DNA from: Bacteroidales bacterium
GTDB taxonomy: Bacteria > Bacteroidota > Bacteroidia > Bacteroidales > Tenuifilaceae
DNA: 64,000 nucleotides
Direction: 5' to 3'
NCBI GenBank assembly: GCA_020636835.1
Contig: JACJXC010000007.1
Location: 186,001-250,000 of the forward strand
Positions 45,255 through 55,256 of the stretch are shown here, piece after piece (positions within the stretch are counted from its first letter, which is position 1; every line of letters starts with the position of its first letter). The position numbers were made by a program, and so were the translations under genes. The notes below the pieces were generated by a model. The model saw only the letters and a list, made by a program, of their open reading frames with translations, did not search any database and had not been told where the DNA came from.

Positions 45255-46385
45255 ATGGATTTTAAACTGCACAAGACAGATAGCGCCTCATCGGCAAGGG
45301 CTGGTGTAATAACAACTGACCACGGGGTAATTGAAACCCCAATATTTATGCCCGTGGGAACCGTTGGAAGTGTGAAGGGCGTTTCGCACCGCGAACTGGA
45401 GAACGATATAAACGCGCAGATTATTCTGGGCAACACATACCACCTATACCTTCGACCAGGGCTCGATGTACTGGAAGAGGCCGGAGGGCTCCATAAGTTT
45501 ACCTCGTGGAACAGACCAATACTTACCGACAGCGGCGGCTACCAGGTTTTCTCGTTGGCCAACAACCGCAAGCTCAGCGCAAAGGGCGCATCGTTCCGCT
45601 CCCATATCGACGGATCGGCTCACCTTTTCACGCCCGAGGGGGTAATGGACATCCAACGTACAATTGGGGCGGATATTATTATGGCTTTCGACGAATGCCC
45701 CCCGGGAGATGCCGAGTACGACTACGCCCGGAAATCGTTAGACCTCACCGAGCAATGGCTCAAACGGTGCATCGGAAGGTTCGACTCCACCGAGCCAAAG
45801 TACGGCTATAATCAAACCCTGATGCCCATTGTGCAGGGATGCGTTTACCCCGACCTGCGCAAGCGCGCTGCGGAACATGTGGCCAAGTATAACCGCGATG
45901 GCTATGCCATTGGCGGCCTATCAGTGGGCGAACCTGCCGAGGTGATGTACGAGATGATTGAAGTAGTAAACGCCATACTTCCCACCGATAAGCCCCGATA
46001 CCTTATGGGCGTTGGAACTCCCGAAAACATCCTAGAGGGCATTGCCCGTGGAGTGGATATGTTCGACTGCGTAATGCCCACCCGTAACGGACGGAACGGG
46101 ATGATTTTCACCTCCGAAGGGATTATCAACCTGCGCAATCTGAAATGGAAAAACGATTTCTCGCCCATCGACCCACTTGGCGCAACTTTTGTAGATATAC
46201 GGTACTCGAAGGCCTACTTGCGACATATGTTCGTTGCCGGCGAAATGCTTGGGCCTCAAATTGCGAGTATTCATAACCTTGGGTTTTACCTTTGGCTGGT
46301 TCGCGAGGCGCGCAGGCATATCCTCGAAGGCGATTTTACAACATGGAAGAATCAAATGGTCAAAAAAGTGTCAACCCGATTATAG
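45255..46385 (+). CDS. tgt: tRNA-guanine transglycosylase
   Basis: A 376-residue enzyme that inserts the queuosine precursor into tRNA anticodons. Catalytic motifs TDSGGYQVFSL, GGLSVGE and FDCVMPTRNGRNG are present. The zinc-binding CxCxxC expected after PIDP is absent: the text is PIDPLGATFVDIRYSKAYL, with no cysteine. I recall the same loss in other Bacteroidota Tgt proteins, so it probably folds without zinc. The next gene begins 35 bases after its stop. Confidence 0.93.
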   Translation: MDFKLHKTDSASSARAGVITTDHGVIETPIFMPVGTVGSVKGVSHRELENDINAQIILGNTYHLYLRPGLDVLEEAGGLHKFTSWNRPILTDSGGYQVFSLANNRKLSAKGASFRSHIDGSAHLFTPEGVMDIQRTIGADIIMAFDECPPGDAEYDYARKSLDLTEQWLKRCIGRFDSTEPKYGYNQTLMPIVQGCVYPDLRKRAAEHVAKYNRDGYAIGGLSVGEPAEVMYEMIEVVNAILPTDKPRYLMGVGTPENILEGIARGVDMFDCVMPTRNGRNGMIFTSEGIINLRNLKWKNDFSPIDPLGATFVDIRYSKAYLRHMFVAGEMLGPQIASIHNLGFYLWLVREARRHILEGDFTTWKNQMVKKVSTRL

Positions 46386-46419
46386 AAAAGTATATATTAG
46401 CACCCTACAAAACGCTCCA

Positions 46420-47496
46420 ATGAAAAAGTTAGACCTATATATAATAAGAAAATTCATAGGCACATACTTTTACGCCATCCTTCTGATTGTAGGTATTGCC
46501 GTAGTATTCGATGTTTCGGAGAAGATTGACGATTTTATGGAGAAAGGGGCACCCCTCAGCGCGATAATCTTCCAGTACTACATGAACTTCATCCCCTACT
46601 TCGCCAACCTGTTCAGCTCGCTGTTCACGTTCATCGCGGTAATCTTCTTCACCTCAAAAATGGCCTACAACACCGAAATTATAGCCATCCTCAGCAGCGG
46701 GGTAAGCTTTAAGCGGTTAATGTACCCATACTTTATTTCCGCAGCCATTATCGCAATATTCTCATTCACCCTCAACAGCTTTGTGATTCCGCCGGCCAAT
46801 AGGGTTCGAATCGATTTTCAGAACAAATTCATAAAAAACCCTTACCAAAACACCGATCGCAACATCCACCGGCAGGTACGCCCCGGCATATTTGTTTACA
46901 TGCGATCGTACAACACGTACAGCCAAATTGCGTACAACCTCTCCATTGAGCATTTTGAGGGGGCTGAACTAAAATCGAAGCTTATCTCCGAATTTGCCCA
47001 GTGGGACTCCACCAAGCAAAAATGGACCGTTAACAACTACTACATCCGCGATTACCACAAGAGTGGCGAAAAGATTAGTACCGGCAACAATATCGATACA
47101 TCAATATACATCACACCCAGCGACTTTAACCGACGAATGAATGTTGTTGAAACCATGAACCTATTCGAGCTAAACCGTTTTATAGAGGAACAGAAACTCC
47201 AGGGAGCCGACAATATCGAGATGATCCTCATCGAAAAGTATAGCCGGATTGCAAACCCATTCTCGGCATTCATCCTCACCCTGATTGGGGTATCGCTCTC
47301 GTCGAGGAAGGTTCGCGGGGGAATAGGGCTACATATTGGAATCGGGCTGGCCATCAGTTTCTCGTACATCCTATTCATGCGGTTCTCCACAATGTTTGCC
47401 GTTGGGGGGCAGTTAAGCCCGCTACTCTCGGTTTGGTTACCCAATTTCATCTTTGCCTTTGTGGCCATTGGCCTATACCGCATGGCTCCCAAATAG
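46420..47496 (+). CDS. LptF/LptG-family permease
   Basis: A 358-residue YjgP/YjgQ-type membrane protein, an inner-membrane component of lipopolysaccharide export (LptB2FG). Membrane helices at the N-terminus (opening MKKLDLYIIRKFIGTYFYAI, helices to about 120) and three at the C-terminus, with a periplasmic beta-jellyroll between. The start at 46420 is favoured; an upstream in-frame ATG lies inside tgt. Whether it is LptF or LptG cannot be decided. Confidence 0.9.
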   Translation: MKKLDLYIIRKFIGTYFYAILLIVGIAVVFDVSEKIDDFMEKGAPLSAIIFQYYMNFIPYFANLFSSLFTFIAVIFFTSKMAYNTEIIAILSSGVSFKRLMYPYFISAAIIAIFSFTLNSFVIPPANRVRIDFQNKFIKNPYQNTDRNIHRQVRPGIFVYMRSYNTYSQIAYNLSIEHFEGAELKSKLISEFAQWDSTKQKWTVNNYYIRDYHKSGEKISTGNNIDTSIYITPSDFNRRMNVVETMNLFELNRFIEEQKLQGADNIEMILIEKYSRIANPFSAFILTLIGVSLSSRKVRGGIGLHIGIGLAISFSYILFMRFSTMFAVGGQLSPLLSVWLPNFIFAFVAIGLYRMAPK

Positions 47497-47671
47497 GATA
47501 AATGCGGCGACAAATATCATAGCAATCAACAATTCAAACAGTTACCCTCCGCTACTAGTAAAAAATATACCAATATTTTTTATTTCTAGCTATGTTTTCG
47601 TAATGTTGCACTTTCTTTTTTATTAAATTTTTATGGTGGCACATTAAAATTAGTAACTAACAAACGAATTT

Positions 47672-49216
47672 ATGCCTTTAAAAAACAAAATTGAAGAGTT
47701 AAAAAAGCGCAAGGAAGAAGCGCTCCAAGGTGGAGGAGAGCAAGCCGTTGCCAAACAGGTAGCCATGGGCAAACTTACCGCCCGTGAGCGTATTATTGCG
47801 CTACTCGACGAGGACTCGTTTAACGAGTACGATATGTTTGTTGAACACGATGCCCGCGACTTTGGGATGGACGGCAAGGTTCTACATGGCGATGGTGTTA
47901 TAATTGGTACAGGAACCATCTACGGAGCTCCTGTTGCTGTATTCGCTCAGGACTTTACCGTTGCCGGTGGTTCGCTAGGATCGATGCACGCCCGCAAAAT
48001 CACCAAGATTATGGATTACGCTCTCCGCATGCGAATTCCCATCATCGGGATTAACGATTCCGGTGGCGCCCGAATTCAGGAAGGTGTCAACTCCCTTGCT
48101 GGCTACGGCGAGATCTTTTGGCGCAATACCCTGTCGAGTGGGATCATTCCCCAAATATCAGTAATCCTTGGCCCGTGTGCCGGCGGCGCTGTGTACTCGC
48201 CAGCTCTTACCGACTTTGTGTTTGTGGTTGATAAAATCTCCAAGATGTTTATCACCGGTCCCGAGGTAATTAAATCGGTACTGGGCGAGGAAATTTCGCA
48301 GGAAGACCTTGGTGGTGCAAGAGTTCATGCCCAAATCACTGGGAATGCCCATTTCTACTCCGAAAGCGAGTTTGAGTGTTTTGAGCAAATTAAAAAGCTC
48401 ATCACCTATATACCCTGGAACAACAACCGCAAAGCACGTAAGTTTGAGTCGAAAGAACCCAAAACCGTATTCAATATCAGCGAAATTGTTCCCGGCGATC
48501 CCAAACAGCCCTACGATGTTCGCAATGTTATCCGCGCCATTGTTGATGACTCCGACTTCTTTGAGATTCAGGAGATGTGGGCTGGCAATATCGTTATTGG
48601 CTTTGGCCGCCTAAACGGCGAAACCGTGGGATTTGTGGCCAACCAACCCATGGTTATGGCTGGAGTTCTGGATGTGGACAGCTCCGATAAGGCCGCCCGC
48701 TTTATCCGCTACTGCGATGCATTCAACATCCCACTCTGCACATTGGTGGACCTACCAGGCTACCTTCCTGGTGTAGACCAAGAACATGCCGGGGTTATCC
48801 GCCACGGAGCCAAACTGCTTTATGCCTACAGCGAAGCATCGGTACCCAAAATGACCGTTATTCTGCGTAAGGCTTACGGCGGAGGTTACATCGCCATGAG
48901 CTCGCGCCACTTACGTGCCGACTTCGTATTTGCATGGCCAGGTGCCGAAATTGCCGTTATGGGCCCCGAGGGCGCTGCAAATATCATATTCCGCAAGGAA
49001 ATTACCGAAGCCGAAAGTCCCGAAGAAATGCGTCGCCAAAAAGTAGAGGAGTACAAGGAGAAATTTGCCAACCCCTACGTTGCTGCTGCAAAGGGTTACA
49101 TCGATACAGTAATTGAGCCAGAAGAAACCCGCAAGCTGCTTCTACATGCTCTTGAGGTGTCAAGCACAAAAGTTGCCGACAGACCATTCAAGAAACATGG
49201 TATTCCTCCATTTTAG
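47672..49216 (+). CDS. mmdA: Acyl-CoA carboxylase/decarboxylase carboxyltransferase subunit
   Basis: A 514-residue carboxyltransferase of the propionyl-CoA carboxylase beta / methylmalonyl-CoA decarboxylase alpha family. It holds GSLGSMHARKI, the oxyanion-hole GPCAGGAVYSPALTDF, and RKAYGGGYIAMSSRHL. It moves CO2 between methylmalonyl-CoA and biotin. The next gene is a short biotin carrier. The symbol mmdA is the Bacteroidota convention; a propionyl-CoA carboxylase role cannot be excluded. Confidence 0.9.
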   Translation: MPLKNKIEELKKRKEEALQGGGEQAVAKQVAMGKLTARERIIALLDEDSFNEYDMFVEHDARDFGMDGKVLHGDGVIIGTGTIYGAPVAVFAQDFTVAGGSLGSMHARKITKIMDYALRMRIPIIGINDSGGARIQEGVNSLAGYGEIFWRNTLSSGIIPQISVILGPCAGGAVYSPALTDFVFVVDKISKMFITGPEVIKSVLGEEISQEDLGGARVHAQITGNAHFYSESEFECFEQIKKLITYIPWNNNRKARKFESKEPKTVFNISEIVPGDPKQPYDVRNVIRAIVDDSDFFEIQEMWAGNIVIGFGRLNGETVGFVANQPMVMAGVLDVDSSDKAARFIRYCDAFNIPLCTLVDLPGYLPGVDQEHAGVIRHGAKLLYAYSEASVPKMTVILRKAYGGGYIAMSSRHLRADFVFAWPGAEIAVMGPEGAANIIFRKEITEAESPEEMRRQKVEEYKEKFANPYVAAAKGYIDTVIEPEETRKLLLHALEVSSTKVADRPFKKHGIPPF

Positions 49217-49273
49217 CCGTTTACCGCTAAGCGAACAGGATTATCAAACAATACGAATCTAAACATATCCAAT

Positions 49274-49507
49274 ATGGCAATAAATAAACTCGATAATAAA
49301 CAGCTTACCGCTTTTATCCCCGGAACAATTGTAGACGTTAAGGTAAAGGTTGGGCAAGAGGTTAAGCAGGGCGACATCCTGGTAATACTAGATGCAATGA
49401 AAATGCACAACCGCATTCTCGCGCCACTGAATACCACCGTAAAAGAAATCAACGTGAAACCCGGCGACAGAGTTAATAAAGGGTTTGTAATGGTGGTTCT
49501 CGATTAG
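49274..49507 (+). CDS. Biotin carboxyl carrier protein, short form
   Basis: A 77-residue biotinyl domain with the biotin-lysine motif LDAMKMHN. It lacks the Pro/Ala-rich linker seen in many MmdC proteins. It lies 57 bases after the carboxyltransferase and is followed by a terminator, so it is the partner of that enzyme. No beta (membrane) or delta subunit is in the window. Confidence 0.9.
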   Translation: MAINKLDNKQLTAFIPGTIVDVKVKVGQEVKQGDILVILDAMKMHNRILAPLNTTVKEINVKPGDRVNKGFVMVVLD

Positions 49508-49524
49508 ATTTACTATTTCTACTC

Positions 49525-49552
49525 AAAAGGGGGCTAATAGCCCCCTTTTTTT
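49525..49552 (+). terminator. Terminator of the carboxylase operon
   Basis: AAAAGGGGGCT pairs with AGCCCCCTTTT around AAT and is followed by further T. Confidence 0.88.
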
Positions 49553-49605
49553 GTTTATCATCGATACTTTGAATATATCAGCCAGTTCAATTACTTAGCC
49601 GCCCC

Positions 49606-50001
49606 TTACCGTCTACACTTCTTCCCTCGCATCGATAAGATATGAAACGTAACCCCAACGGCAATAACTACAAGCAACACCTTTATCCATATACCAAAAT
49701 TGAGGGTAATAACTGTGGTAAGAATGGAACCCCAGAGCAACGCAATGGTGAACCATTTCACACGGGGCTCAATGGCCCTATTCTCGATGTAGTTCTGGAT
49801 GTAGTGTCCCAAAAATTTATTGGACAAAAGCCATGCATACAGCCTATCGGAGCTACGTATAAAACAGTAGGCCGATAACAGCAAAAAAGGGGTAGTTGGC
49901 AACAACGGTAAAAAAACGCCAAGAATGCCGAAACTCACCGACAGTAATCCCGCAATTATCAGAAAGGATCGTGCTACAGTGCTTAACTTTTTATTTGCCA
50001 T
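49606..50001 (-). CDS. YbaN/DUF454-family membrane protein
   Basis: A 131-residue inner-membrane protein with three or four helices; GVFLPLLPTTPFLLLSAYCF and SSDRLYAWLL are the DUF454 core. Function unknown. It is transcribed against the flanking genes. Confidence 0.9.
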   Translation of the reverse strand: MANKKLSTVARSFLIIAGLLSVSFGILGVFLPLLPTTPFLLLSAYCFIRSSDRLYAWLLSNKFLGHYIQNYIENRAIEPRVKWFTIALLWGSILTTVITLNFGIWIKVLLVVIAVGVTFHILSMRGKKCRR

Positions 50002-50230
50002 GGAGCAAAACTAGTAAAAAATTTGCTACCTCTCCTCCGTACCTAACAAAACCAACAAAAACAGAATATGAGAAAAAGTTAAAAAAGTAAATACAAGGCA
50101 ACAGCTCCAAATTACATAAAACAATAAAATATCTACCACCACCCCCTGCTTAACACAATCGCTCCTGATAATTTTCTACTTATTTCAACACATACCCCCT
50201 AAAATTTACACATAAAATTAAATTTTACAC

Positions 50231-50238
50231 TATATTTG
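50231..50238 (+). promoter_or_regulatory. -7 box for glnN
   Basis: TATATTTG fits TAnnTTTG, 22 bases before the ATG at 50261. Confidence 0.55.
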
Positions 50239-50260
50239 CCGCATAAAATAAAAAGAACCT

Positions 50261-52453
50261 ATGGCGAAGCAAAGATTCACCGCATTCAACGAGGCATTGA
50301 ACAGAGCGCCTCTGGAATACAATGGGCACAACCATCCCAAATACTCCGAGGTATTTGGAATAAACGTTTTTGATAGGGATAAAATGAGATGCTACCTATC
50401 GGCCGATGCCTACGAAAGCCTTATCACCTCAATTGACGAAGGCCGGCGTATCGACAGGAAAATAGCCAACCAGGTTGCAGCAGCCATGAAAGCATGGGCA
50501 ATGGAGCAGGGAGCAACTCACTACACCCACTGGTTCCAACCACTGAACGGTGCAACTGCCGAAAAACACGACGCATTCCTCTCCATCGACAAGGATGGAA
50601 AGGCTATCGAACAATTCAAGGGCGAAATGCTAGTTCAACAGGAGCCCGATGCGTCGAGCTTTCCGAGCGGAGGAATCCGAAACACTTTCGAAGCCCGCGG
50701 CTATTCGGCGTGGGATCCATCATCGCCAGCATTTATACTCGATCAAACACTTTGCATCCCAACTGTTTTTGTCTCGTACACAGGCGAAGCGCTGGATTTT
50801 AAAACTCCATTACTAAAATCCCTAACGGCATTGGATAAAGCCGCGGTATCGGTTCTGGAATATTTCGACAAAGATGCCAAGAAAGTATTTGCCACACTCG
50901 GCTGGGAGCAAGAGTACTTTTTGGTTGACGAAGCCTTATACAATGCTCGTCCCGACTTAGCCCTATGCGGCAGAACGCTTATGGGGCACGCCGCCGCAAA
51001 GGATCAGCAGCTGGAGGATCACTACTTTGGGTCGATTCCAGCCCGCGTAACTGCATTTATGCGACACTTCGAGCTGGAGGCCTACAAATTAGGCATCCCA
51101 GTAAAAACTCGCCACAACGAGGTTGCACCAAATCAATTCGAATGCGCACCTATATTTGAAGAGGCCAACCTGGCGGTTGATCATAATCAACTTATCATGT
51201 CGCTAATGGACCGGGTGGCCCGTCAGCACAACTTCCGAATCCTGTTCCACGAAAAGCCATTCAAGGGAGTAAACGGATCGGGCAAGCACAACAATTGGTC
51301 CATGATGACCAACATGGGCGTGAACCTACTATCGCCCGGAAAAACCCCAAAGAACAACCTTCAATTCCTCACATTCCTCATCAATACGATGAAAGCGGTG
51401 CAAAATCACTCCGCACTACTAATTGGAAGCATTGCGTCGGAATCCAACTCGCACCGTTTGGGTGCACACGAAGCCCCCCCCGCTATCATGTCGGTTTTTA
51501 TTGGTAAAACCCTAAGCGCAGTGCTCGATGAGCTGGAGGAGCGGGTTAGCGATCAGAAAATGACACCCGACGAAAAAACCGAACTTAAACTTGATATCAT
51601 TGGTAAAATCCCCGAGATACTCCTCGACAACACCGACCGCAACCGCACATCGCCATTTGCGTTTACCGGCAATCGGTTCGAGTTTCGAGCTGTGGGCTCG
51701 TCGGGCAGCTGTGCCTCGCCAATGATAGTTATAAATACGGCGGTGGCCGAACAGCTCAACGCTTTCAAATCCGAAGTGGAAAAGATTATTGCCAAGGGGA
51801 TAAAAAAAGACGAGGCCATAATTCAATGCCTGCGAAAGGTTATTATTGAATCAAAAAAAATCAGATTCGAAGGCAACGGGTACAGCCAGGATTGGATAGA
51901 CGAAGCAGAGCGCCGTGGACTACCGAATATTCAGAATCCCATTGAAGCATTTAAAACCTTTCTTCATAAAAGCTCCATCGACCTGCTTACGGAAAATGCC
52001 GTGCTAACCAAAAGGGAACTTGAAGCCCGCTACGAAATCCGGAACGAAATATTCCTAAAAAAAGTTCAAATTGAAGCCCGGGTAATAGGCGATTTGGCCA
52101 TAAACCACATCATCCCCACAGCCATTGCCTACCAAAACGTACTGATATCTAATGTGAAAGGATTAAAGGATCTATTCCCGAAGGAATACGAGCAAATGGG
52201 GGATCACCAGATAACGCTGCTACACGAAATATCGGAGCATATCCACCAAATCCGCAAACAGGTTGACGAGATGATAGACTCGCGCAAAGAGGCAAACCTT
52301 GTAGAAAACGTAGTGGAGCGGGCGCGCCTGTATAGCGAAAATGTAAGACCCCACATCGAGTCCATCCGTTACCATATCGACAAACTCGAAATGATTGTTG
52401 ACGACGAGATGTGGCCTTTACCTAAATACCGCGAAATACTTTTTGTACGGTAA
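50261..52453 (+). CDS. glnN: Glutamine synthetase type III
   Basis: A 730-residue glutamine synthetase of the long GSIII class typical of Bacteroidota. Motifs include HYTHWFQPLNGATAEKHDAF, EVAPNQFECAPIFEEANLAV, GSGKHNNWSM and NRTSPFAFTGNRFEFRA. It makes glutamine from glutamate and ammonia. No amt or PII gene is adjacent. Followed by a strong terminator. Confidence 0.96.
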   Translation: MAKQRFTAFNEALNRAPLEYNGHNHPKYSEVFGINVFDRDKMRCYLSADAYESLITSIDEGRRIDRKIANQVAAAMKAWAMEQGATHYTHWFQPLNGATAEKHDAFLSIDKDGKAIEQFKGEMLVQQEPDASSFPSGGIRNTFEARGYSAWDPSSPAFILDQTLCIPTVFVSYTGEALDFKTPLLKSLTALDKAAVSVLEYFDKDAKKVFATLGWEQEYFLVDEALYNARPDLALCGRTLMGHAAAKDQQLEDHYFGSIPARVTAFMRHFELEAYKLGIPVKTRHNEVAPNQFECAPIFEEANLAVDHNQLIMSLMDRVARQHNFRILFHEKPFKGVNGSGKHNNWSMMTNMGVNLLSPGKTPKNNLQFLTFLINTMKAVQNHSALLIGSIASESNSHRLGAHEAPPAIMSVFIGKTLSAVLDELEERVSDQKMTPDEKTELKLDIIGKIPEILLDNTDRNRTSPFAFTGNRFEFRAVGSSGSCASPMIVINTAVAEQLNAFKSEVEKIIAKGIKKDEAIIQCLRKVIIESKKIRFEGNGYSQDWIDEAERRGLPNIQNPIEAFKTFLHKSSIDLLTENAVLTKRELEARYEIRNEIFLKKVQIEARVIGDLAINHIIPTAIAYQNVLISNVKGLKDLFPKEYEQMGDHQITLLHEISEHIHQIRKQVDEMIDSRKEANLVENVVERARLYSENVRPHIESIRYHIDKLEMIVDDEMWPLPKYREILFVR

Positions 52454-52471
52454 ACAAAACCTGAACACATG

Positions 52472-52498
52472 AAAAATCCCGAAAAATCGGGATTTTTT
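52472..52498 (+). terminator. Terminator of glnN
   Basis: AAAAATCCCGA pairs with TCGGGATTTTT, with a 3-base loop, ending in a T run. Confidence 0.9.
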
Positions 52499-52587
52499 CA
52501 TTTTCTAAAAACTTACATCACCGGGTTAAGTTTCAATATCTACAAAATAATATTACTTTTACCTTCAGATTTTAGATACTTTTAAAA

Positions 52588-52595
52588 TACTTTTG
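52588..52595 (+). promoter_or_regulatory. -7 box for the PorE-like gene
   Basis: TACTTTTG fits TAnnTTTG, 22 bases before the ATG at 52618. Confidence 0.5.
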
Positions 52596-52617
52596 CGTTT
52601 ACTAGTAAAGCTCACGT

Positions 52618-54615
52618 ATGTTTAAACTACACTTAATCCGGAAAGGAATACTATTCCTTGCAGTTGCACTCATTGTATCGAGTGCAGCAACTGCACAAAC
52701 CAATAAACTAAACCGAGCCGATGCATTCTACAAAGCAGGAGGGTACTACGAGGCGATTGATCTATATAAAGATGATATCGACAAAATAAAGGACAAAACG
52801 GAGCTATCCAAGTACCTCTATAAAATAGGAAACTGCTTCAGGCTAATAGGCAACGCCCGCCAGGCCGAACTATGGTACCAAAAAGCCATTCTGCGCCAAT
52901 GCCCCGATCCCAGAGTATTCTTTTACTACGCCGAGGTGTTGAAAATGGGCGAAAAATACGACGAGGCCATTGAGCAATATCAAAAGTACAAGGTATTGGC
53001 TCCCCTCGATAAGCTGTCCGATTCGGGCATCGAATCGTGCGAACTGGCCAAGAAATGGAAGGAAACCCCATCGGGCTACGAAATTACCAATATGCGCGGA
53101 ATTAACGCTAAGTTCAGTGAGTTTAGCCCGGCATTTGCCTCGGCCGATTACTCCGAAATACTATTCACCAGCTCACGAAAAGGAACCACAGGCGGAAAAA
53201 CCAGCGCTGTAACCGGCGAGAGTTTTACCGATATATTCCTAACAACCCGCGATGTGAAAGGCATTTGGAGCGATCCCAAACCCATCGACGAAAACGTAAA
53301 CACCCTATACGACGAGGGCACACCATCGCTCTGCTCCGACTACAACACGCTTTACTTCACGCGCTGTAAGGTTAGCAAACGCGACAAGCTGGGATGTCAA
53401 ATTTTCAGAGCCAAGCGCACCGAACAGGGCTGGCTTACTCCCGACGAAATCAAGATCTCATCGGACAGTATGATTGTTGCCCACCCCGCAATTTCGAACG
53501 ATGAAACAGTGCTTTATTTTACCAGCAACATCCCCGGCGGCTTTGGCGGGTTGGACATCTGGAAGGTTACCCGCAGCTCATCGGGCGACGATTGGGGCGA
53601 ACCCATAAACCTTGGCAACGAGATTAATACCGCAGGTAACGAGTCGTTCCCCTACATCCATTCCGACGGGGTGCTGTACTTCTCCTCCGACGGACATCCG
53701 GGCATGGGTGGCCTCGATATCTTTAAGGCTAAACAGCAGGATAACGGCGCTTGGGTTGTGGAAAACATGCGATTCCCAATGAATTCACCCGCCGACGACT
53801 TTGGGATCACCTTCGAAAAGGATCGCGAAGCAGGGTACTTCTCATCACGCCGACAAGGCGGTCGCGGATCCGACGATATATACCTGTTTTACCTTCCCCC
53901 AATCAACTATAACATGATTGGAAAAATAACCGATGAAAAAACAAAAACCCCAGTAGGCCAGGCCACCGTTAAGCTGGTTGGAAGCAACGGCGCAATTGTA
54001 ACCATGCAATCGCAGGACGACGGCACGTTCAAGTTCAACCTTACACCAAACACCGATTACGTGGTTATTGCATCGAAAAAGGGATACCTGAACAACAAGG
54101 CGAAGGAAACAACCCGTGGCCTAACCCAAAGCAAAGACTTTGATGTAGCCATCGCCATCACATCAACCGAAAAACCAATCGAAATTCCAAATATCTTCTA
54201 CGATTACGACAAGTGGGAACTCCGGCCCGAATCCAAAGAGGCCCTCGACAGGCTTGTGGAGATACTCAACGACAACCCAACGGTTACTATCGAATTGGCA
54301 TCGCACACCGATAGCCGGGGAAGCCTTGAGTACAACTACGAACTCTCTCAGAAACGAGCCCAATCGGTTGTGAACTACCTAATTGAAAAAGGCATAGCCA
54401 CCGAGCGTCTTAAAGCCAAAGGGTACGCCCAAACTCAGCCTAAATCGGTTGATGCAAGCCTTAACGCCCGTTACTCATTCCTACCCACAGGGGTTACACT
54501 GGATCAGAAGTTCATCGACGGGTTAACCACCGAAGAAAATAAAGAGGTAGTTTACCAAATAAACCGTAGAACTGAATTTAGAGTGCTCAGGGATGATTTT
54601 CCGGAGAAAAAATAA
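52618..54615 (+). CDS. OmpA-family protein with TPR and PD40 repeats, PorE-like
   Basis: A 665-residue envelope protein. Domains in order: signal peptide (to about ATAQ, residue 27); TPR repeats (about 30-145); a PD40/WD40-type beta-propeller (about 160-430; SPAFASADYSEILFTSSRKG, GGLDIWKV, FSSDGHPGMGGLDIFKA); a carboxypeptidase-regulatory domain (about 440-510); and OmpA-C (about 530-660; SHTDSRGSLEYNYELSQKRA). This matches T9SS PorE, which ties the secretion ring to peptidoglycan. PorE of P. gingivalis is a lipoprotein; no lipobox is seen here, so it may be a paralogue. Confidence 0.85.
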   Translation: MFKLHLIRKGILFLAVALIVSSAATAQTNKLNRADAFYKAGGYYEAIDLYKDDIDKIKDKTELSKYLYKIGNCFRLIGNARQAELWYQKAILRQCPDPRVFFYYAEVLKMGEKYDEAIEQYQKYKVLAPLDKLSDSGIESCELAKKWKETPSGYEITNMRGINAKFSEFSPAFASADYSEILFTSSRKGTTGGKTSAVTGESFTDIFLTTRDVKGIWSDPKPIDENVNTLYDEGTPSLCSDYNTLYFTRCKVSKRDKLGCQIFRAKRTEQGWLTPDEIKISSDSMIVAHPAISNDETVLYFTSNIPGGFGGLDIWKVTRSSSGDDWGEPINLGNEINTAGNESFPYIHSDGVLYFSSDGHPGMGGLDIFKAKQQDNGAWVVENMRFPMNSPADDFGITFEKDREAGYFSSRRQGGRGSDDIYLFYLPPINYNMIGKITDEKTKTPVGQATVKLVGSNGAIVTMQSQDDGTFKFNLTPNTDYVVIASKKGYLNNKAKETTRGLTQSKDFDVAIAITSTEKPIEIPNIFYDYDKWELRPESKEALDRLVEILNDNPTVTIELASHTDSRGSLEYNYELSQKRAQSVVNYLIEKGIATERLKAKGYAQTQPKSVDASLNARYSFLPTGVTLDQKFIDGLTTEENKEVVYQINRRTEFRVLRDDFPEKK

Positions 54616-54625
54616 GGATTCAAGG

Positions 54626-54650
54626 AAGAGGGGCTTTTGCCCCTTTTTTT
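54626..54650 (+). terminator. Terminator of the PorE-like gene
   Basis: GGGGC-TTTT-GCCCC with a run of seven T. Confidence 0.88.
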
Positions 54651-54693
54651 ATCATTTTTATTGACTCACCTTTATAGTTTACTAAAAATAAGC

Positions 54694-54701
54694 TAGATTT
54701 G
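54694..54701 (+). promoter_or_regulatory. -7 box for the DUF6150 gene
   Basis: TAGATTTG fits TAnnTTTG; a TTTA motif lies 19 bases upstream. The ATG is about 79 bases downstream. Confidence 0.4.
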
Positions 54702-54779
54702 CTTTAGTGTAAAAAAGTTTGGAACATTAATTGTATAGAATCAACTTGGGACATAGTGTAATAGGTACATCTTGTAGAA

Positions 54780-55136
54780 ATGCGTAATCCATCTAAAATA
54801 ATAGCACTCATTCTATTCGTAGCCATTGCCAAGTTGGGCTACACCCAAAAATTTTACGAAGCCGAAACCATTGAGCAGGCAAAGTTAAAAGTGTACCATG
54901 TGGAGGATCCCAAGGATGCCGACCTGTTCTTCTGCATTGTTTACGAGGAAAAAGAGATAAAAAAGATAGGCATAATGATGGAGGTGGCCAACCCCAACGA
55001 AGCCCAAATAATACTTATATTCGTTGACGATCCCAAGCTGGCCGACATCAAGGTGTGGCTGGTGGAAACCCCAGCCGAAGTAGCATGGAAAAATCCCGAT
55101 AAAAAGAAGTTCATTGTGGTAAATGGGCTAAAGTAA
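54780..55136 (+). CDS. DUF6150-family small secreted protein
   Basis: A 118-residue protein with a signal peptide (cleavage near GYTQ, residue 22). It carries repeats of (D)(A/L)AD(L/I) type: KDADLFFCIVYEE, PNEAQIILIFVDD, KLADIKVWLVE. This matches the DUF6150 family of unknown function. Confidence 0.75.
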   Translation: MRNPSKIIALILFVAIAKLGYTQKFYEAETIEQAKLKVYHVEDPKDADLFFCIVYEEKEIKKIGIMMEVANPNEAQIILIFVDDPKLADIKVWLVETPAEVAWKNPDKKKFIVVNGLK

Positions 55137-55210
55137 CTATGACGCATTAGTTCAACAGCCCATATTTACAGTTACCATAATACTATAAACATCCTGTTAG
55201 CATTTTCCCG

Positions 55211-55241
55211 TTGGGCAATTGAAATTTCTGCGCTACCTTTG
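55211..55241 (+). promoter_or_regulatory. Promoter of purM
   Basis: TTG (55211) and TACCTTTG (55234-55241) are about 20 bases apart. The promoter lies over the in-frame TTG at 55239, which shows that the ATG at 55257 is the start. Confidence 0.55.
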
Positions 55242-55256
55242 TCAACAAAAATACCA

